DNA of 64,000 nucleotides, taken from positions 6,807,536 through 6,871,535 of the forward strand of contig NC_134524.1 of assembly GCF_027942865.1 (NCBI RefSeq), in the 5' to 3' direction. Below, piece after piece: positions 12,318 through 24,325 of the stretch (position 1 is the first letter of the stretch; the number at the start of each line of letters is the position of its first letter). This DNA comes from Odontesthes bonariensis. Taxonomy: Eukaryota; Chordata; Actinopteri; Atheriniformes; Atherinopsidae. Position numbers and translations under genes: made by a program. Below the pieces are notes generated by a model. It saw only the letters and a program-made list of their open reading frames with translations. It was not told the origin of the DNA and made no database searches.

Positions 12318-12530
12318 TGAAACCTTTGGGCAGGCGCCCCATGTACAGAGGCTATAGTCCTTGCTGCAGCTGGCCCCAGTTCAAGTCCCGCATGGGACGG
12401 CCCTGTGCTGCATGTTGTTCCCCCTCTCTCTGCCCCCTGCTTCCTGTCTCTCTGAACTTTCCTATCCATTAAAGTCACAAAAAAAAAAAAAGATTAAAAA
12501 ATAAATACATAAATAAATAAAACCTGCGTT
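12318..12530 (+). mobile_element. tRNA-derived SINE
   Basis: GGCGCCCCATGTACAGAGGC leads into a B-box-like GTTCAAGTCCC, a pyrimidine-rich body (CCCCCTCTCTCTGCCCC) and an A-rich tail after CCATTAAAGTCAC. This is a known style of fish tRNA-derived SINE. It abuts the end of a hAT element. Confidence 0.6.
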
Positions 12531-12610
12531 AATGCGCGATAAAAATATTGATCTGTGTTACATAATTAACGAGTTAATGCAACAATGACAAGTTAACTCG
12601 GCCAGCCCTA
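12520..12610 (-). mobile_element. Terminal piece of the TAGGGCTGGGCGAGTTAAC hAT family
   Basis: The inverse of TAGGGCTGGCCGAGTTAAC through AACGCAGGTTTTATT, ending at 12610 with CCAGCCCTA. It matches the ends of the fuller copies at 24326 and 57778. The rest of this copy is missing beyond the SINE. Confidence 0.65.
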
Positions 12611-13745
12611 TTAAATATAGTAACAAAATCGTGAAGAAAATAGACCCACTGTGGGATTCTTTTGTAGAAGGAAAGTCTGTTTAGTTTAAGTGAACAACAG
12701 GATCTCTGCTGATGAATTTAAGGACTTCACAAACGTGGAGAGTGTTGCTGCATTTGTTGTACGCTGCAGGAGTTTTAAACTAAAAGTCACACCAACCTCC
12801 TCTTCTTAACTGGTGTGCAGTTAAGGGGAAAAACAATGGCTGCATCCTGGGTTACTGACTACAAACGCTTCTGTCAGCACCTTTGTTTCAATCCAAAGTA
12901 ATTTCAGTCGAAGCCATTGAACAAATATTTGTTTACTAGTCTTGATGGAATTATGATTTTATTTACTATATAATGGCTAATGCACGTTATTCCCAGACTT
13001 CAGATGTTTGTCTGCCATTTCGAGTCGTCCCAAAGAGGCTTTCTGTGGTACTGGGAGCTGGGAAAACAGAGCTCCCACTGTGCTGGGTGATGACTCATAC
13101 AGCCAAACGCCACCCCAAACTTCTCTCCTCGTCACACCCGCATTATGCAACGGTCTTACTCTCAGCCAGGTGTTTGTGCCACCAGGTTGGCGCACTGCGC
13201 ACCCCCCCGAGCATCCAATGAAAACAGCTGCTGTGTGTTTAATGGTTAAGTCAGCCTTTTGGCACATGGCTCCATGCCTCTCTGGCCCGCTCTGCCTGCT
13301 GGAAACAGGTTTAAAATGGGGCCCCATGTGGGCTGTAGGGGCTGATGTAATTTTAGCTGTGTTTCATGTTGGTTGGATTTAATGAGTCACATGGAGCACA
13401 CTGATGGTCTTTGTTTACGTCCTTTGGGAGCCAGTTTGTTTGGTCACCACAGTGGGTTCTTTACACCTTTATGGACTCATTAACAATATCTATATTTATT
13501 TTGGTTCACCATGAATGGAAATAACCTTATAACTCTCTTTAATTTCCTGGACCGTGCAAACTAAAACTGGAGTGGATCGCTGATGTGTCGTTTATTTGTC
13601 CCTCAGACCGTTAGCAGCATCACTCAGACGATTGGGGTATGTTTGCTCGAACTTTTGAAGCGGTGAACTTCCTATAATGATCTGAATCCATTATTTTTCA
13701 TTCCAAGCAGAGATGCTCAGTCTCAGACAGCTGTGTTTTGTAATT

Positions 13746-13855
13746 AAAGGTATAGTTCGCCTCTTTTGACATGAAGCTGTATGACATCCCATAATAGCAA
13801 CATCATTTAGGAACATCTTCTTACCCCCTGCTGCGTCCTGTGAGCCGAGTTCCAC
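13746..13855 (+). mobile_element. Fragment of the TTAA transposon
   Basis: TTAA followed by AGGTATAGTTCGCCTCTTTT and about 100 bases nearly identical to the left arm of the 2500-4200 element. It stops abruptly at the GAGCCGAGTTCCA part. Confidence 0.7.
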
Positions 13856-14384
13856 AAGTTACTACAAATATTGATGTTCCTTTTAAACGTTATTTCTAAA
13901 AGACGCAACATCCTCAACACAGATTTTGGTTGTATTAAGTCAAAGTTAAACTAAGTAAAGCATCAAATTCCTACACAATCTTTTCAAGGTTTCTGTTCTT
14001 TCTTTTTTACCCCCCAGATATGCTTAAGTAGGAACATATGCACTCAAAAAAATCCCAAAATTTCTAACAAAACTGCTCAAAGTAGCGTTAGAAAGAAGAA
14101 TCCAAACAAAAAGAAATGCAGATATCTTAAAACCCTCGGAACCGTCCTGTCCCTCACTCACTAAAAACGCAGATTAAATGATTAATTATGTAAAATATGC
14201 ATTTAAGAGGGAAAATAAATGATGCTCTTCTACTTTAACTGTGCAGCTTATGCTGTAAATTAGGGATGAAGCACATTTTATGATATAAAAACTCCTCACA
14301 CAAGATGGGGAGTCTCCACATTTTGTAAATATGCTAATTACCCCTAAAGCATTTAGCCGTAACAACCTTTATAACAACCTTTTT

Positions 14385-14417
14385 AGGTTGTTATAACCTC
14401 TCAGGTTATAACAACCT
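14385..14417. repeat. Perfect 15-bp hairpin
   Basis: AGGTTGTTATAACCT, a three-base loop, then AGGTTATAACAACCT. A further partial copy of the arm lies just upstream (14361-14380). No gene or terminator context; an insertion relic is possible. Confidence 0.7.
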
Positions 14418-14659
14418 TCAAGAGTTATGACTTTAAATGTGATGCAAACATTTAACTGAAGCCTAAGTGTAAAAAATGCATCATAGAAGTCATTAAAGGG
14501 ACAATGCGGCGCATGTCGGTGTCACTCTGACTCTTTTCCAGAGGTCGTAAAAACAACCACAGAAGTTTCGAAAAGACACATTTGCAGCCCACATCTGGAA
14601 GTTGTAAACATATAAGTTACTAAGTTACCTCACTGCTGCACCAAAGAGCATTTACTCAC

Positions 14660-14750
14660 CTTTGTGTTTGTGAAGTAACTGAATGTTGGAGACACCTCGG
14701 CTGGAGTTGTGAAGAGAAGCTGCTGCTGGTTGGAGTTGGCCTGCTGCTGC
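14660..14750 (-). other. f13a1: Non-coding exon 1 of the f13a1-like gene
   Basis: On the minus strand a clean donor (CAAAG|GTGAGTAAAT) closes an exon at 14660. The exon begins about 30 bases downstream of a TATA box. The coding exon that carries the start codon has a pyrimidine-rich acceptor at 7333, so a 7.3-kb intron would separate them. Human F13A1 likewise has a non-coding exon 1 and a start codon in exon 2. The exact transcription start is inferred from TATA spacing only. Confidence 0.6.
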
Positions 14751-14778
14751 TGCTCCGTCCAGGAGTCTCCAGCCTCCA

Positions 14779-14788
14779 CTTATATACC
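14779..14788 (-). promoter_or_regulatory. TATA box of the f13a1-like gene
   Basis: The minus strand reads GGGTATATAAGTGG, a strong TATA box, about 30 bases before the predicted non-coding exon 1. No other minus-strand gene is near, so I assign it to the factor XIII A gene. Confidence 0.6.
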
Positions 14789-14799
14789 CGACAGGGGCA

Positions 14800-17489
14800 A
14801 GGAGGCTCTCCACACATGTGAAGAGTGGGTGTGTGTGTTACTGCTTTGCAGAGTTGCTGTGGGTGTCAGTAAAATTTGGGGGCAGGATGTGGAATGTACC
14901 ATCTCTGCACAACCCACAGCTGGACGAGGCTCAGACAGATTTAATCTTTGACTGAGTGTCTGTTTAAAGATGGTAAAAAGGTATTTTTGGACAGAATTGA
15001 GCACATCTGAAATCTTAACTCTCCCCACCATGAAGGCTTCTGTACCAGAACTTATTCAACATTATTTCAATCGTTTCAACAACAAAAAATAATTTAGATA
15101 TGCTCCCTTCATGAAATAGAAGTTCAAAACAACGTATTTGGTATAATAAAACATAGTTAAACGTTAGGAAATAGATCAATATTTTGACTCAATCCAAAGA
15201 CTAAAGTGAAAACAACTCTAGAAGAAGAAGAATGCCATTATATAGTTTTGATATCTGCCATCCACTTTAAGGCAAAGTGGATATAAATATTTACAACAAC
15301 AGTTTCCTGCAGCCTACAGGCTTAAAGATGAGAGGATCTGCCATTTTCTTTTGCTCTTTGGCGCCCCCTGCAGTTGTGGGATGTAACAACACTGTCATAA
15401 ACACACATTTCGGTGTGAGCCCTGCTCATAAATTGGTTGTCCTGTTGAAGAGGTCACAAAGATGCCATCGAAAGCTCACAACAGGAAACCAGAAAGTCAC
15501 AGTTTCAGGCCCACAAATATGAGTCAAACTGGGTCAGTTGCACATAGGATTAAAGGTTCACAACCCTCCTCAGGGAAAAGTGTTTGTGAACTTAACAAAT
15601 ATTTATCTAAAAAGGTTATGAAAAAATATCTTGCGTCTCTAGAATAAATGGGGTTGGACAATCTGGGCACCTGAGTTTGGACATTTCTTCTGAGCTGCTG
15701 GTGTTTTGAACCACTTGAATGATAGCGAGCGTGGTGTGGACTGACGCTGTGGGTGGGGTACACAGACGCATCTATTTATACGTCTTTTATTTTTACAGCT
15801 AGATCTTATTTCAGGTTCCACCAAAAAATGTTGTGAAATAGATTCACACATTAGTCCAGCGACGTACATTTATCTTATTCATCCTGTTCCCTGTTTTTCA
15901 GCAGTTTATTGTTAGTTCACACAGACACTGCAGTGGCTTTATTTATAGAGTCTATTTCAGCGTGTTTATCCGCTGATTCGAGTACTGCTCAGTTTAGGGC
16001 TTCGCTTCTCAGTCACAGGTGTGGTTGGTGTGCTGTGTGTTCATTTATTTTAGGTGGTGGTGTGGTTTATGATGGCATATCTACTGGTGCGGTGCTTATT
16101 TTGAACTGTTGGCTTATGTTTGTGTTATCATTTGCAAAGTATTTCTCTTCCCTTTTTGTCCTGTTCACTTCACTTCACTGTTTGTTTTGTTTTTTTAGGG
16201 GTTACAGCTTTTTGTTCATAATAAAGAGCAAATTGGTTAAATCAAATAACTTAAACCGTTAAAACGACACACAAACATCTGTTAAATTAGCCCAGAAAAA
16301 TACAGCTGTTATAATTGTGATTGAGGCACAAAAACAACTCGGTAAGGTTTGTAAGAAGGCTGAAAAACATCTGGAAAGTCCCAACAGGAACAGTTTGGAA
16401 AATGGCAAGAACTTTAAAAACCAAGCAATCAAACCAGCCAAATGGACAGTGAACCAGTCACAGTAAAAAAAAAAAAGAGCTGCCAGTGTTAATCGCTGTC
16501 ACACCTAATCCCACCTGAACGGTGCAGCACAGGACGCCGAGTGTTCCAACACTAACGGATACCTTTCAGCCTTTGAAAATGGGAATCCGTCTGCTTCACA
16601 AGAGACCGTTTGTGTGAAAGATGCTCATTACTTTTGTGGCTTTTGTTGTACAAAACACAAACATAACTTTCAGCATTTACTGGTCTTAATATGGGGTACC
16701 ATGGTAATTCCCTTTTCAGATGCTAAAAGCCACAGAAACAGGAGTTTCACTTCTTTACTTTATAATGAATGTTGGAACACCAAAAAGCAGCTTTTTCAAT
16801 TTTTTTTTCTGGCATCTTTATGTTGAATGACAAATATAAAAAAGTTGCTAGACTTTAAAAGTAACTAATCGGATTTTAGTGAATGTAATTATGAATGATT
16901 AACACTGATACAGCACCTTTCCAGTGTCAAGAGATTTATGCAACCATTTTACTCCCCGATTCTGTATCATAAGCACATTCCTCAGCATAAAGATCCTGCA
17001 GAGGCACAGGAAGTAAAGTGGTCATCCTTCAGTTGTAAGGTCACCGGATGATAGCCAGTCTACATTTCAAAGCATCTCATCAGGCACAACAAAGAGCCCC
17101 ACATTGCCCTCCAATGTGCTCCTTTCTTGTGTGTCCGCTAAATAAATGTAACCTAAATTGAGAGATATCCTTTTTAAGCTACTGCCAACCCTCCTACCCC
17201 TGAATAAGTTCTTGTTTTATGCTGAGTAACTCTCAAAAGTACACTGTTTGTCCAAAAACAAAGCGTAGCATACTCTCCAGTGACCAAACTTAACCTTATC
17301 ATACAATCATCACGTTTTTCTTCACACAAACATTCAAACATTTATTTAAGTGCACTCTCTATATAAAGCTCTATATAAAGGAAATAAAGCAAAATTTGTT
17401 TGTCTAAATGTTCAAAATCTAAGATAGTGGCCACAAAAATATGTCAAGTTGTGTGAGCCTGAACTAAGCTAGCAGTTTTGCTAACTGGT
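14800..17489. other. Upstream intergenic DNA, no gene recognised
   Basis: No ORF with recognisable protein similarity or a splice pattern. AT-rich sequence with short chance ORFs only. Confidence 0.6.
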
Positions 17490-17499
17490 ATTTCTCAGG

Positions 17500-18110
17500 G
17501 GTACATGCTGCCATTCCGACATACCGACATTCCGACATTGACGTTCAATTGTTGGAATGGTGACATTTTTTAAGAAATGAAACGTCCCGTCATTCCGAAT
17601 TTCATTTTTTCTATTGTGAATGGCGGTATGATTTTTTCTTTTCAACATACCACCATTCCGACACGCGATTTCAGCACCACACGCGTGGACAGCTCGCCAT
17701 GCAATAATAGGGCTGCACCAGCTACAAATGCCCGAGAGCGATCTAGTCTACATTTGCTAGCAGCCCGTTAATGGCCATGTGGCTCGTAATGTATTGTATA
17801 CATTTTTTTTTTGGGGGGGGGTGCACAGACCTTGCCTCTTCAGGACAAGTTCAGAAGCAGGTGCGTGTTACGATTGCGCCCCCTGCCCCCATCCCTCAAG
17901 TGGATCTGTCTATACCGCCATTACAGGATTTATCCTTAAAAAGTATTAAAAAGTCTTAAATAAAAAATACGTTCTTTAAGGTCTTAAAATTGCCAGGGCC
18001 GATTTCTTTTTAAAAAGTGTCGGAATGGTGGTATCAAAGTGTCGGAATGGCGGGATGTCGCAGTGGCGTCATGTCTGAGTGACGGGATGTTGGAATGCCG
18101 GTTGCATACC
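17500..18110. mobile_element. TIR element with perfect 10-bp target duplication (Mutator-like?)
   Basis: A 611-bp segment is flanked by identical 10-bp copies of atttctcagg (17490-17499, 18111-18120). It begins GGTACATGCTGCCATTCCGA and its inverse end begins GGTATGCAACCGGCATTCCA. Both subterminal regions carry several CATTCCGACAT modules. There is no transposase ORF. Target duplications of 9-10 bp are typical of Mutator-like elements, so a MULE-type MITE is the best guess. Confidence 0.65.
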
Positions 18111-18120
18111 ATTTCTCAGG

Positions 18121-19560
18121 ACTTTATTTTCCTCTTAAATCACCTTTTAGTGAACAATATGGTTTAAAATGGTAACCAAAATGCCAAAGTTTAAGTTTAA
18201 GCAGGATTGAGACAAAATGGAGGGGCTTTAGGAGATGATGTGACTAGCTAATAGTTAGCTTGTAGGCTACAGTTACGTAACCTTGCAAATTATTACAAAA
18301 TATGGATGTACAAATGTGATCATATTAAGATCTGTATTAACCACCCAATCTTCAAACATCTTTTATGATATTATATTGTTGTTAGTATTACCACATTACT
18401 CTATTTGCTATTGCTTGAATGTTGCTCTTAGTACTCCAACGCTAATCAATCCAGTGCTACTACTTAACTATGAGGCCTGCTGTCAGCATTCACTCTTTAC
18501 AGTCATTTTATTCTTTTCCACATTGAATATACCTGGAGGCTAATAAAGTGCAAGTAATGAGTCCAAACACATTAAGAGTGACAACTCAGTGACGAGCCTC
18601 CATTACTTACAAACAATTTTCTCTTTCATTTGCTTCTACGATGTTTTATTTCCATCGGTTGTGCTCTGAACGTGATCATAAAATAAAGTTTAATTTCCCT
18701 CAGAGAATCTGAATCTGATTCAAAATGTGAGTCCAGGCAGTGAATTGACTAAACTACCGTCCCAACTCACTGCAGCTGTAATATTGCACTCTATTTTCCC
18801 CCATTTCCACTCTTGACTGACTGGTTAATTTCAGGGGGCAAACTAATCTGCAAAGGCCAATGGAAATTTAGATGGTGGTTTCAAAGGAGCAGTTGAGTTT
18901 TTAATTCAACATATGGAGTCTTTTAGGTGGACAGCCTCTTGTTTGTATTTGCTGCTGCTGCTGCAGGGAGTTCAGCAAAAGTAACTCAGCTGACATTTAC
19001 CTCAGACCTCAGGACGCTCTGCTCGGGTTAATGATGCCAAATCAATACGACCGATTCAGTCCTTTCCATAAACAGAGTTTGTTTTTATCCCTTCTGACTG
19101 CTGCTGCTGGAGGAAAGGGTGAATCATAAGGAGCATGATCTAATGTGTGTGTGTGTGTTTTCATGGTAGTCGCTGGACACCAGAACATGTTGTACCATGC
19201 ATGTAGCCAGGGACGCACCGCGGCCAAGGTGCAGCGACATGAGGCAGCTCTGAGTCCAGGGTTAATGAAAACTTACTGGCTCTGCGCACAATCCGCAATT
19301 ATTAAGGAATAAATGTTTCTTTCATTATCCTTTTTTTGCAACTGTGTTGATTTAGTTTCTGTTTTCGCTCTCCACAGAAAAGTTGAGGAGTGTGTCAAAG
19401 TAAACGATGTGTTAAAAGACTAATGAACCATTCGGGTCTCACAGTTCTGTCCGTTTAGTAGCCTTCTGGACGTTTTGATCATATCACAAGGCCTTGATCA
19501 GAAGATGTTGTCTTAGACTACTGGGATTATCTAATATATTCACATGTTAAATTGTTTTTA
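18121..19560. other. Intergenic DNA, nothing recognised
   Basis: No supported gene or repeat family. It contains a short TG run near 19145. Confidence 0.55.
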
Positions 19561-19564
19561 TTTC

Positions 19565-19636
19565 AAGCATAACGAACATAACGGGTCTCCATTTACCCAG
19601 AGTTTTAGGTTCTGGGGAGTTGGCAATACATCAAAA
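19565..19636 (-). mobile_element. 70-bp scrap of the RLE LINE
   Basis: Minus strand encodes PTPQNLKLWVNGDP, identical to the segment just before the zinc knuckle in the copies near 44.6 and 61.4 kb. Only about 70 bases are present. Confidence 0.65.
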
Positions 19637-19974
19637 TGGAAAGTCTAACAATGAAAAATACTGAGGAACATGCAGTTTATTTAGATGCTTCTGTAAACCT
19701 GATAAAAGATGATCTTCCTCATTTGACAGTGTTTCTTTAACCCACAGCGCTTAGTGTACGTTCAGTGGCATGCACAGACATTTTGAAGGACAGGGGCGGA
19801 ATGAAAAAAAACAGGCACATATAGAGCGTCCTCACCACTGTAGAGGGCACTTTAGACATGTTTTATATGTTATACAAATGACACATTATATAGCCTTAAA
19901 ACAGACTAACTAGACAGATTACTCGGGTTAGTTTGATGTTAGCATCAGCATCCATGAGAACTGTGTGGATTTCA

Positions 19975-20925
19975 ACGTTGGAGGGCACTTTAGCACGCAT
20001 TTTTGCCTCCCAATAGGACATTTTAGCGAGTTTTGGCTCCCATGAGGACACTTGAGGGCACTTTAGCACATGTTTTGGCTCAGAGAGGGCACTTTAGCAC
20101 ACGTTTTGGTTCAGAGAGGGCACTTTAGCACAAGTTTTAGCTCAGAGAGGGCACTTTAGAACACGTTTTGGTTCAGAGAGGGCACTTTAGCACACGTTTT
20201 GGCTCAGAGAGGGCACTTTAGCACACGTTTTGGCTCAGAGAGGGCACTTTAGCACACGTTTTGGTTCAGAGAGGGCACTTTAGCACACGTTTTGGCTCAG
20301 AGAGGGCACTTTAGCACACGTTTTGGCTCAGAGAGGGCACTTTAGCACAAGTTTTAGCTCAGAGAGGGCACTTTAGAACACGTTTTGGCTCCCAATAGGA
20401 CATTTTAGCGAGTTTTGGCTCCCAAGAGGGCACTTGAGGGCACTTTAGCACATGTTTTGGTTCAGAGAGGGCACTTTAGCACAAGTCTTAGCTCAGAGAG
20501 GGCACTTTAGAACACGTTTTGGCTCCCAATAGGACATTTTAGCGAGTTTTGGCTCCCAAGAGGGCACTTGAGGGCACTTTAGCACATGTTTTGGCTCAGA
20601 GAGGGCACTTTAACACACATTTTGGTTCAGAGAGGGCACTTTAGCACAAGTCTTAGCTCAGAGAGGGCACTTTAGCACACGTTTTGGCTCCCAATAGGAC
20701 ATTTTAGCGAGTTTTGGCTCCCATAAGGACACTTTAACACAGGTTTTGGTTCAGAGAGGACACTTTAGCACACATTTTGGCTCAGAGAGGGCACTTTAAC
20801 ACAGGTTTTGGTTCAGAGAGGGCACTTTAACACAGGTTTTGGCTCAGAGAGGGCACTTTAGCAAACGTTTTGGCTCAGAGAGGGCACTTTAGCACACATT
20901 TTTGCTCAGACAGGGCTAAAGTGTA
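19975..20925. repeat. 31-bp minisatellite, array 1
   Basis: About 30 tandem copies of a unit close to TTTAGCACACGTTTTGGCTC + AGAGAGGGCAC, with variant units (CCCAATAGGACATTTTAGCG) recurring at intervals, which shows a higher-order repeat. ORFs through it are chance readings. Confidence 0.9.
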
Positions 20926-22010
20926 CATTTATCTTCTATCTGCCAGTTTTTTGTCTGTTTGCATGTTTTCTTAAACAGCAGTACCGTGGGCTCCTGAGCG
21001 TGTCAGTAAGGCGAAGTTGTCTCACGCTTGTGAGTGGAGGAAGCAGAAGTTCCACACATTAACCACAGGGCAGCATTCGTCAGTAAGGAACTACTCAGCT
21101 TTTATAAAAAAGATATGCACATGTATGTGCAACAAGACGTGCATGTGTCTGTGCAGCACGCACATGTTTGATGTTAGGATCAGCATCCATGAGAACTGTG
21201 TGGATTTCAACGTTGGAGGGCACTTTAGCACGCATTGTTGCCTCCCAATAGGAGATTTTAGCAAGTTTTGGCTCAGAGAGGGCACTTTAACACAGGTTTT
21301 GGCTCAGAGAGGGCACTTTAGCACACGTTTTGGCTCCCAAGAGGGCACTTGAGGGCACTTTTAACACACGTTTTGGCTCAGAGAGGGCACTTTAACACAC
21401 GTTTGGGCTCAGAGAGGGCATTTTAGGGCACTTTTAACACATGTTTTGGCTCAGAGAGGGCACTTTAGCACACGTTTTGGCTCCCAAGAGGGCACTTGAG
21501 GGCACTTTTAACACACGTTTTGGCTCAGAGAGGGCACTTTAACACACGTTTGGGCTCAGAGAGGGCATTTTAGGGCACTTTTAACACATGTTTTGGCTCA
21601 GAGAGGGCACTTTAGCACACGTTTTGGCTCAGAGAGGGCACTACCTAAAGTGCCCTCTCTAAAGTGTACATTTATCTTCTATCTGCCAGTTTTTTGTCTG
21701 TTTGCATGTTTTCTTAAACAGCAGTACCGTGGGCTCCTGAACGTGTCAGTAAGGCGAAGTTGTCTCACGCTTGTGAGTGGAGGAAGCATAAGTTCCACAC
21801 ATTAACCACAGGGCAGCATCCGTCAGTAAGGAACTACTCAGCTTTTATAAAAAGATATGCACATGTATGTGCAACAGGATGTGCATGTGTCTGTGCAGCA
21901 CGTACACACATGAATGAATCTTTGCACGAGTGATGCATGCATGTGTGCAGCAGGTTGTTTCTTCTTGTTGTGCTCGCAGGCATGTTTGACAGTTTCATGA
22001 GAGCTCGTTG
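20926..22010. repeat. Duplicated spacer plus minisatellite array 2
   Basis: A roughly 250-300-bp spacer (starting TAAAGTGTACATTTATCTTC) occurs at 20926 and again near 21656. Between them lies array 2 of the same 31-bp unit (about 21215-21655). The lead-in to arrays 1 and 2 (GTTTGATGTTAG..CATCAGCATCCATGAG) is also shared, so array plus spacer was duplicated as a block. Confidence 0.8.
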
Positions 22011-22214
22011 TGCCACCCTCTAACTTCCTGTCATCTTGAACGAGAGCGTGTTAGAAAACCACACGCGGGTCACGTGACAGAGCCAGTCAGCGCCTTTCTA
22101 CGTTCAGTTTGAGCCGCGCAAAGCAACATTTCGGATCAATTGATCACTGCTTATGTGTCACAATGACCATGAAGAAATACTTCCTGTAAAAGATACACAG
22201 GAACTGTAAAAGGG

Positions 22215-22224
22215 GGAAGTGAAA
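22215..22224 (+). promoter_or_regulatory. ETS-IRF composite element upstream of the first GIMAP gene
   Basis: GGAAGTGAAA matches the EICE consensus GGAANNGAAA bound by PU.1 with IRF4/IRF8 in blood cells. It lies 29 bases before the proposed start codon, in purine-rich DNA with a second GGAAG. Function is inferred from the motif only. Confidence 0.4.
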
Positions 22225-22252
22225 TAGGAGGAAGTAGGTGGACGTAGGGGTG

Positions 22253-24260
22253 ATGGAGGCGACAGATGAGAACTGCAGTCCAGCCACAGAGGCAGATGGT
22301 GGTGAGTTCAATGCAGATTTTTCCTGTTTAAATGCTGCAACTTGACTAAATGTTTGTACAGAGTTACATTAGTGTAGGTAATGTTTAAGTCTTAACTCCT
22401 GGTTGGAGTTTAATTGAAAAGTATTTTAAGATAAATGTATAATTTACCAACAAAGTCTAACTATACTCTCAAGAGGGAACTTTAGCACACGTTTTGGCTC
22501 CCAAGAGGGCACTTTAGCACACGTTTTGGCTCAGAAAGGGCACTTTAGCACACGTTTTGGCTCAGAGAGGGCACTTTAGCACACGTTTTGGTTCAGAGGG
22601 CACTTTAGCACACATTTTGGCTCCCAAGAGGGCACTTTAGCACACGTTTTGGCTCAGAGAGGGCACTTTAGCACACGTTTTGGCTCAGAGAGGGCACTTT
22701 AGCACACGTTTTGGCTCCAGAGAGGACATTTTAGCACGTATTTTGGCTCCCGAGAGGGCACTTTAGCACACGTTTTGGCTCAGAGAGGGCACTTTAGCAC
22801 ACGTTTTGGCTCAGAGAGGGCACTTTAGCACACGTTTTGGTTCAGAGGGCACTTTAGCACACATTTTGGCTCCCAAGAGGGCACTTTAGCACACGTTTTG
22901 GCTCAGAGAGGGCACTTTAGCACACGTTTTGGCTCCAGAGAGGACATTTTAGCACGTATTTTGGCTCCCGAGAGGGCACTTTAGCACACGTTTTGGCTCA
23001 GAGAGGACACTTTAGCACGTATTTTGGCTCCTGAGAGGGCACTTTAGCACACGTTTTGGCTCCAGAGAGGGCACTTTAGCACACGTTTTGGCTCAGAGAG
23101 GACACTTTAGCACACGTTTTGGCTCCCAAGAGGGCACTTTAGCACACGTTTTGGCTCCAGAGAGGGCACTTTAGCACACGTTTTGGCTCCCATGGAGGCA
23201 CTTTAGCATGCATTTTTGCCTCCCAATAGGACATTTTAGCGAGTTTTGGCTCCCAAGAGGGCACTTTAACACACGTTTAACAAAGTCTAACTATACTGTT
23301 GAAGATGTTAAACAACGGAAGAGAGCGTTTCAGCTGGAAACTGATGGCTTGATTTCTGACTGCTGTCACATTTCTGTGTTTCTGTGTCATGCAGCTTATC
23401 CGGTGCGATGTACTGAGGAAGTACTTCTCCCTTTCTTCACAGATGAGAGTCTGCAGGCCGCCATGGACTCACAGCGCCCCCCCATCTCCCCCAGCATCCC
23501 TCCTGCTGTCTCAGAACTCAGACTGGTCCTCCTGGGCAGGAAAGGAACTGGCAAGAGCGCGGCAGGCAACACGATACTGGGAGGAGCGGGAGGGTTCGAG
23601 AGCGGGAAGCCCACGGAGGAATGTGTGAAAAGGCGAGCTGACGTCTCAGGGAGAAAAGTCACGGTGGTGGACACACCTGGGTGGGAGTGGTACTACCCGC
23701 TGAACAGCACCCCCAACTGGGTGAGGAGAGAAACTCTGAGGAGCGTGTCGCTTTGTCCTCCTGGGCCTCACGCTGTGCTGCTGGTGGTGAGGTCCTGCGC
23801 TTCTGTGACGGACGACTACATCACAGAGATGGAGGAGCACCTGGAGCCTCTGGGAAAAGACGTGTGGGAGCACACCTTGGTGCTGTTCACCAGGGGGGAC
23901 GAACTGGGCCTGGGAACCATGGAGCAGCGAATCCTGACCAGCGGCTCGGGACTCCAGAGTCTCCTCCAGAAGTGTGGCAACCGATACCATGTTGTGAACA
24001 ACCGCAGCAAAGGAGACGGAGTACAGGTTAAAGCACTGATGAGGAAACTGGAGGAGATGGTGGAGGGAAAGGGCAACGGAAACAGTCATTTAGGGTTGGA
24101 CGGCGCTGTTCTGTCGGGTTTGGAGGCGGATGGAAAGAGGAGAGCCAGGGAGAGGAGGAAGAAGCAGAGGCAGATGGAGGCGCAGATGCAGAGAGGGACG
24201 CTGAGAGCTGCTCTCATGAGTGAGTACATGAAAACTTTTCAGTTCACGAGAAGGCTCTGA
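22253..24260 (+). CDS. GIMAP/AIG1-family GTPase (two coding exons, 288 aa)
   Basis: GIMAP proteins are septin-related GTPases of lymphocyte membranes that act in lymphocyte survival. Exon 1 (22253-22301) encodes MEATDENCSPATEADG with a GTGAGT donor. Exon 2 (23443-24260) follows a TTTCTTCACAG acceptor, and both borders are phase 1. The AIG1 domain starts near residue 41: P-loop GRKGTGKS (48-55), G3 DTPGW (93-97), the family's conserved box with LCPPGPHAVLLVV (120-132), and G4 TRGD (166-169). A basic, Arg/Lys-rich tail follows (near 255-270); no transmembrane helix is seen. The in-frame ATG at 23208 lies in minisatellite and is not used in this model. Intron 1 carries minisatellite array 3. The small exon 1 is supported by splice phase only. 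Confidence 0.85.
22470..23275. repeat. 31-bp minisatellite, array 3, in intron 1 of the first GIMAP gene
   Basis: About 26 copies of the same unit. The array is bracketed by direct copies of AACAAAGTCTAACTATACT (about 22449-22467 and 23278-23296), as if the array was captured into a single-copy site. Confidence 0.85.
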
Positions 24261-24325
24261 GGAAAAACGTGTTAAACTCCAAGAGCAGCACATCACATAA
24301 TCAATATTTTATAATGTCGTAAAAC

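Noticed and set aside
15909-16262. 117-aa hydrophobic ORF
   Set aside because: No family match, no splice signals, base composition like the surrounding intergenic DNA.
20926-23275. CRISPR-like array
   Set aside because: Units are directly tandem with no unique spacers, in a vertebrate genome.
23208-23442. N-terminal extension MHFCLPIGHFSEFWL of the first GIMAP
   Set aside because: It is encoded by the minisatellite and ends at a strong splice acceptor. The spliced exon 1 model starts cleanly at 22253.
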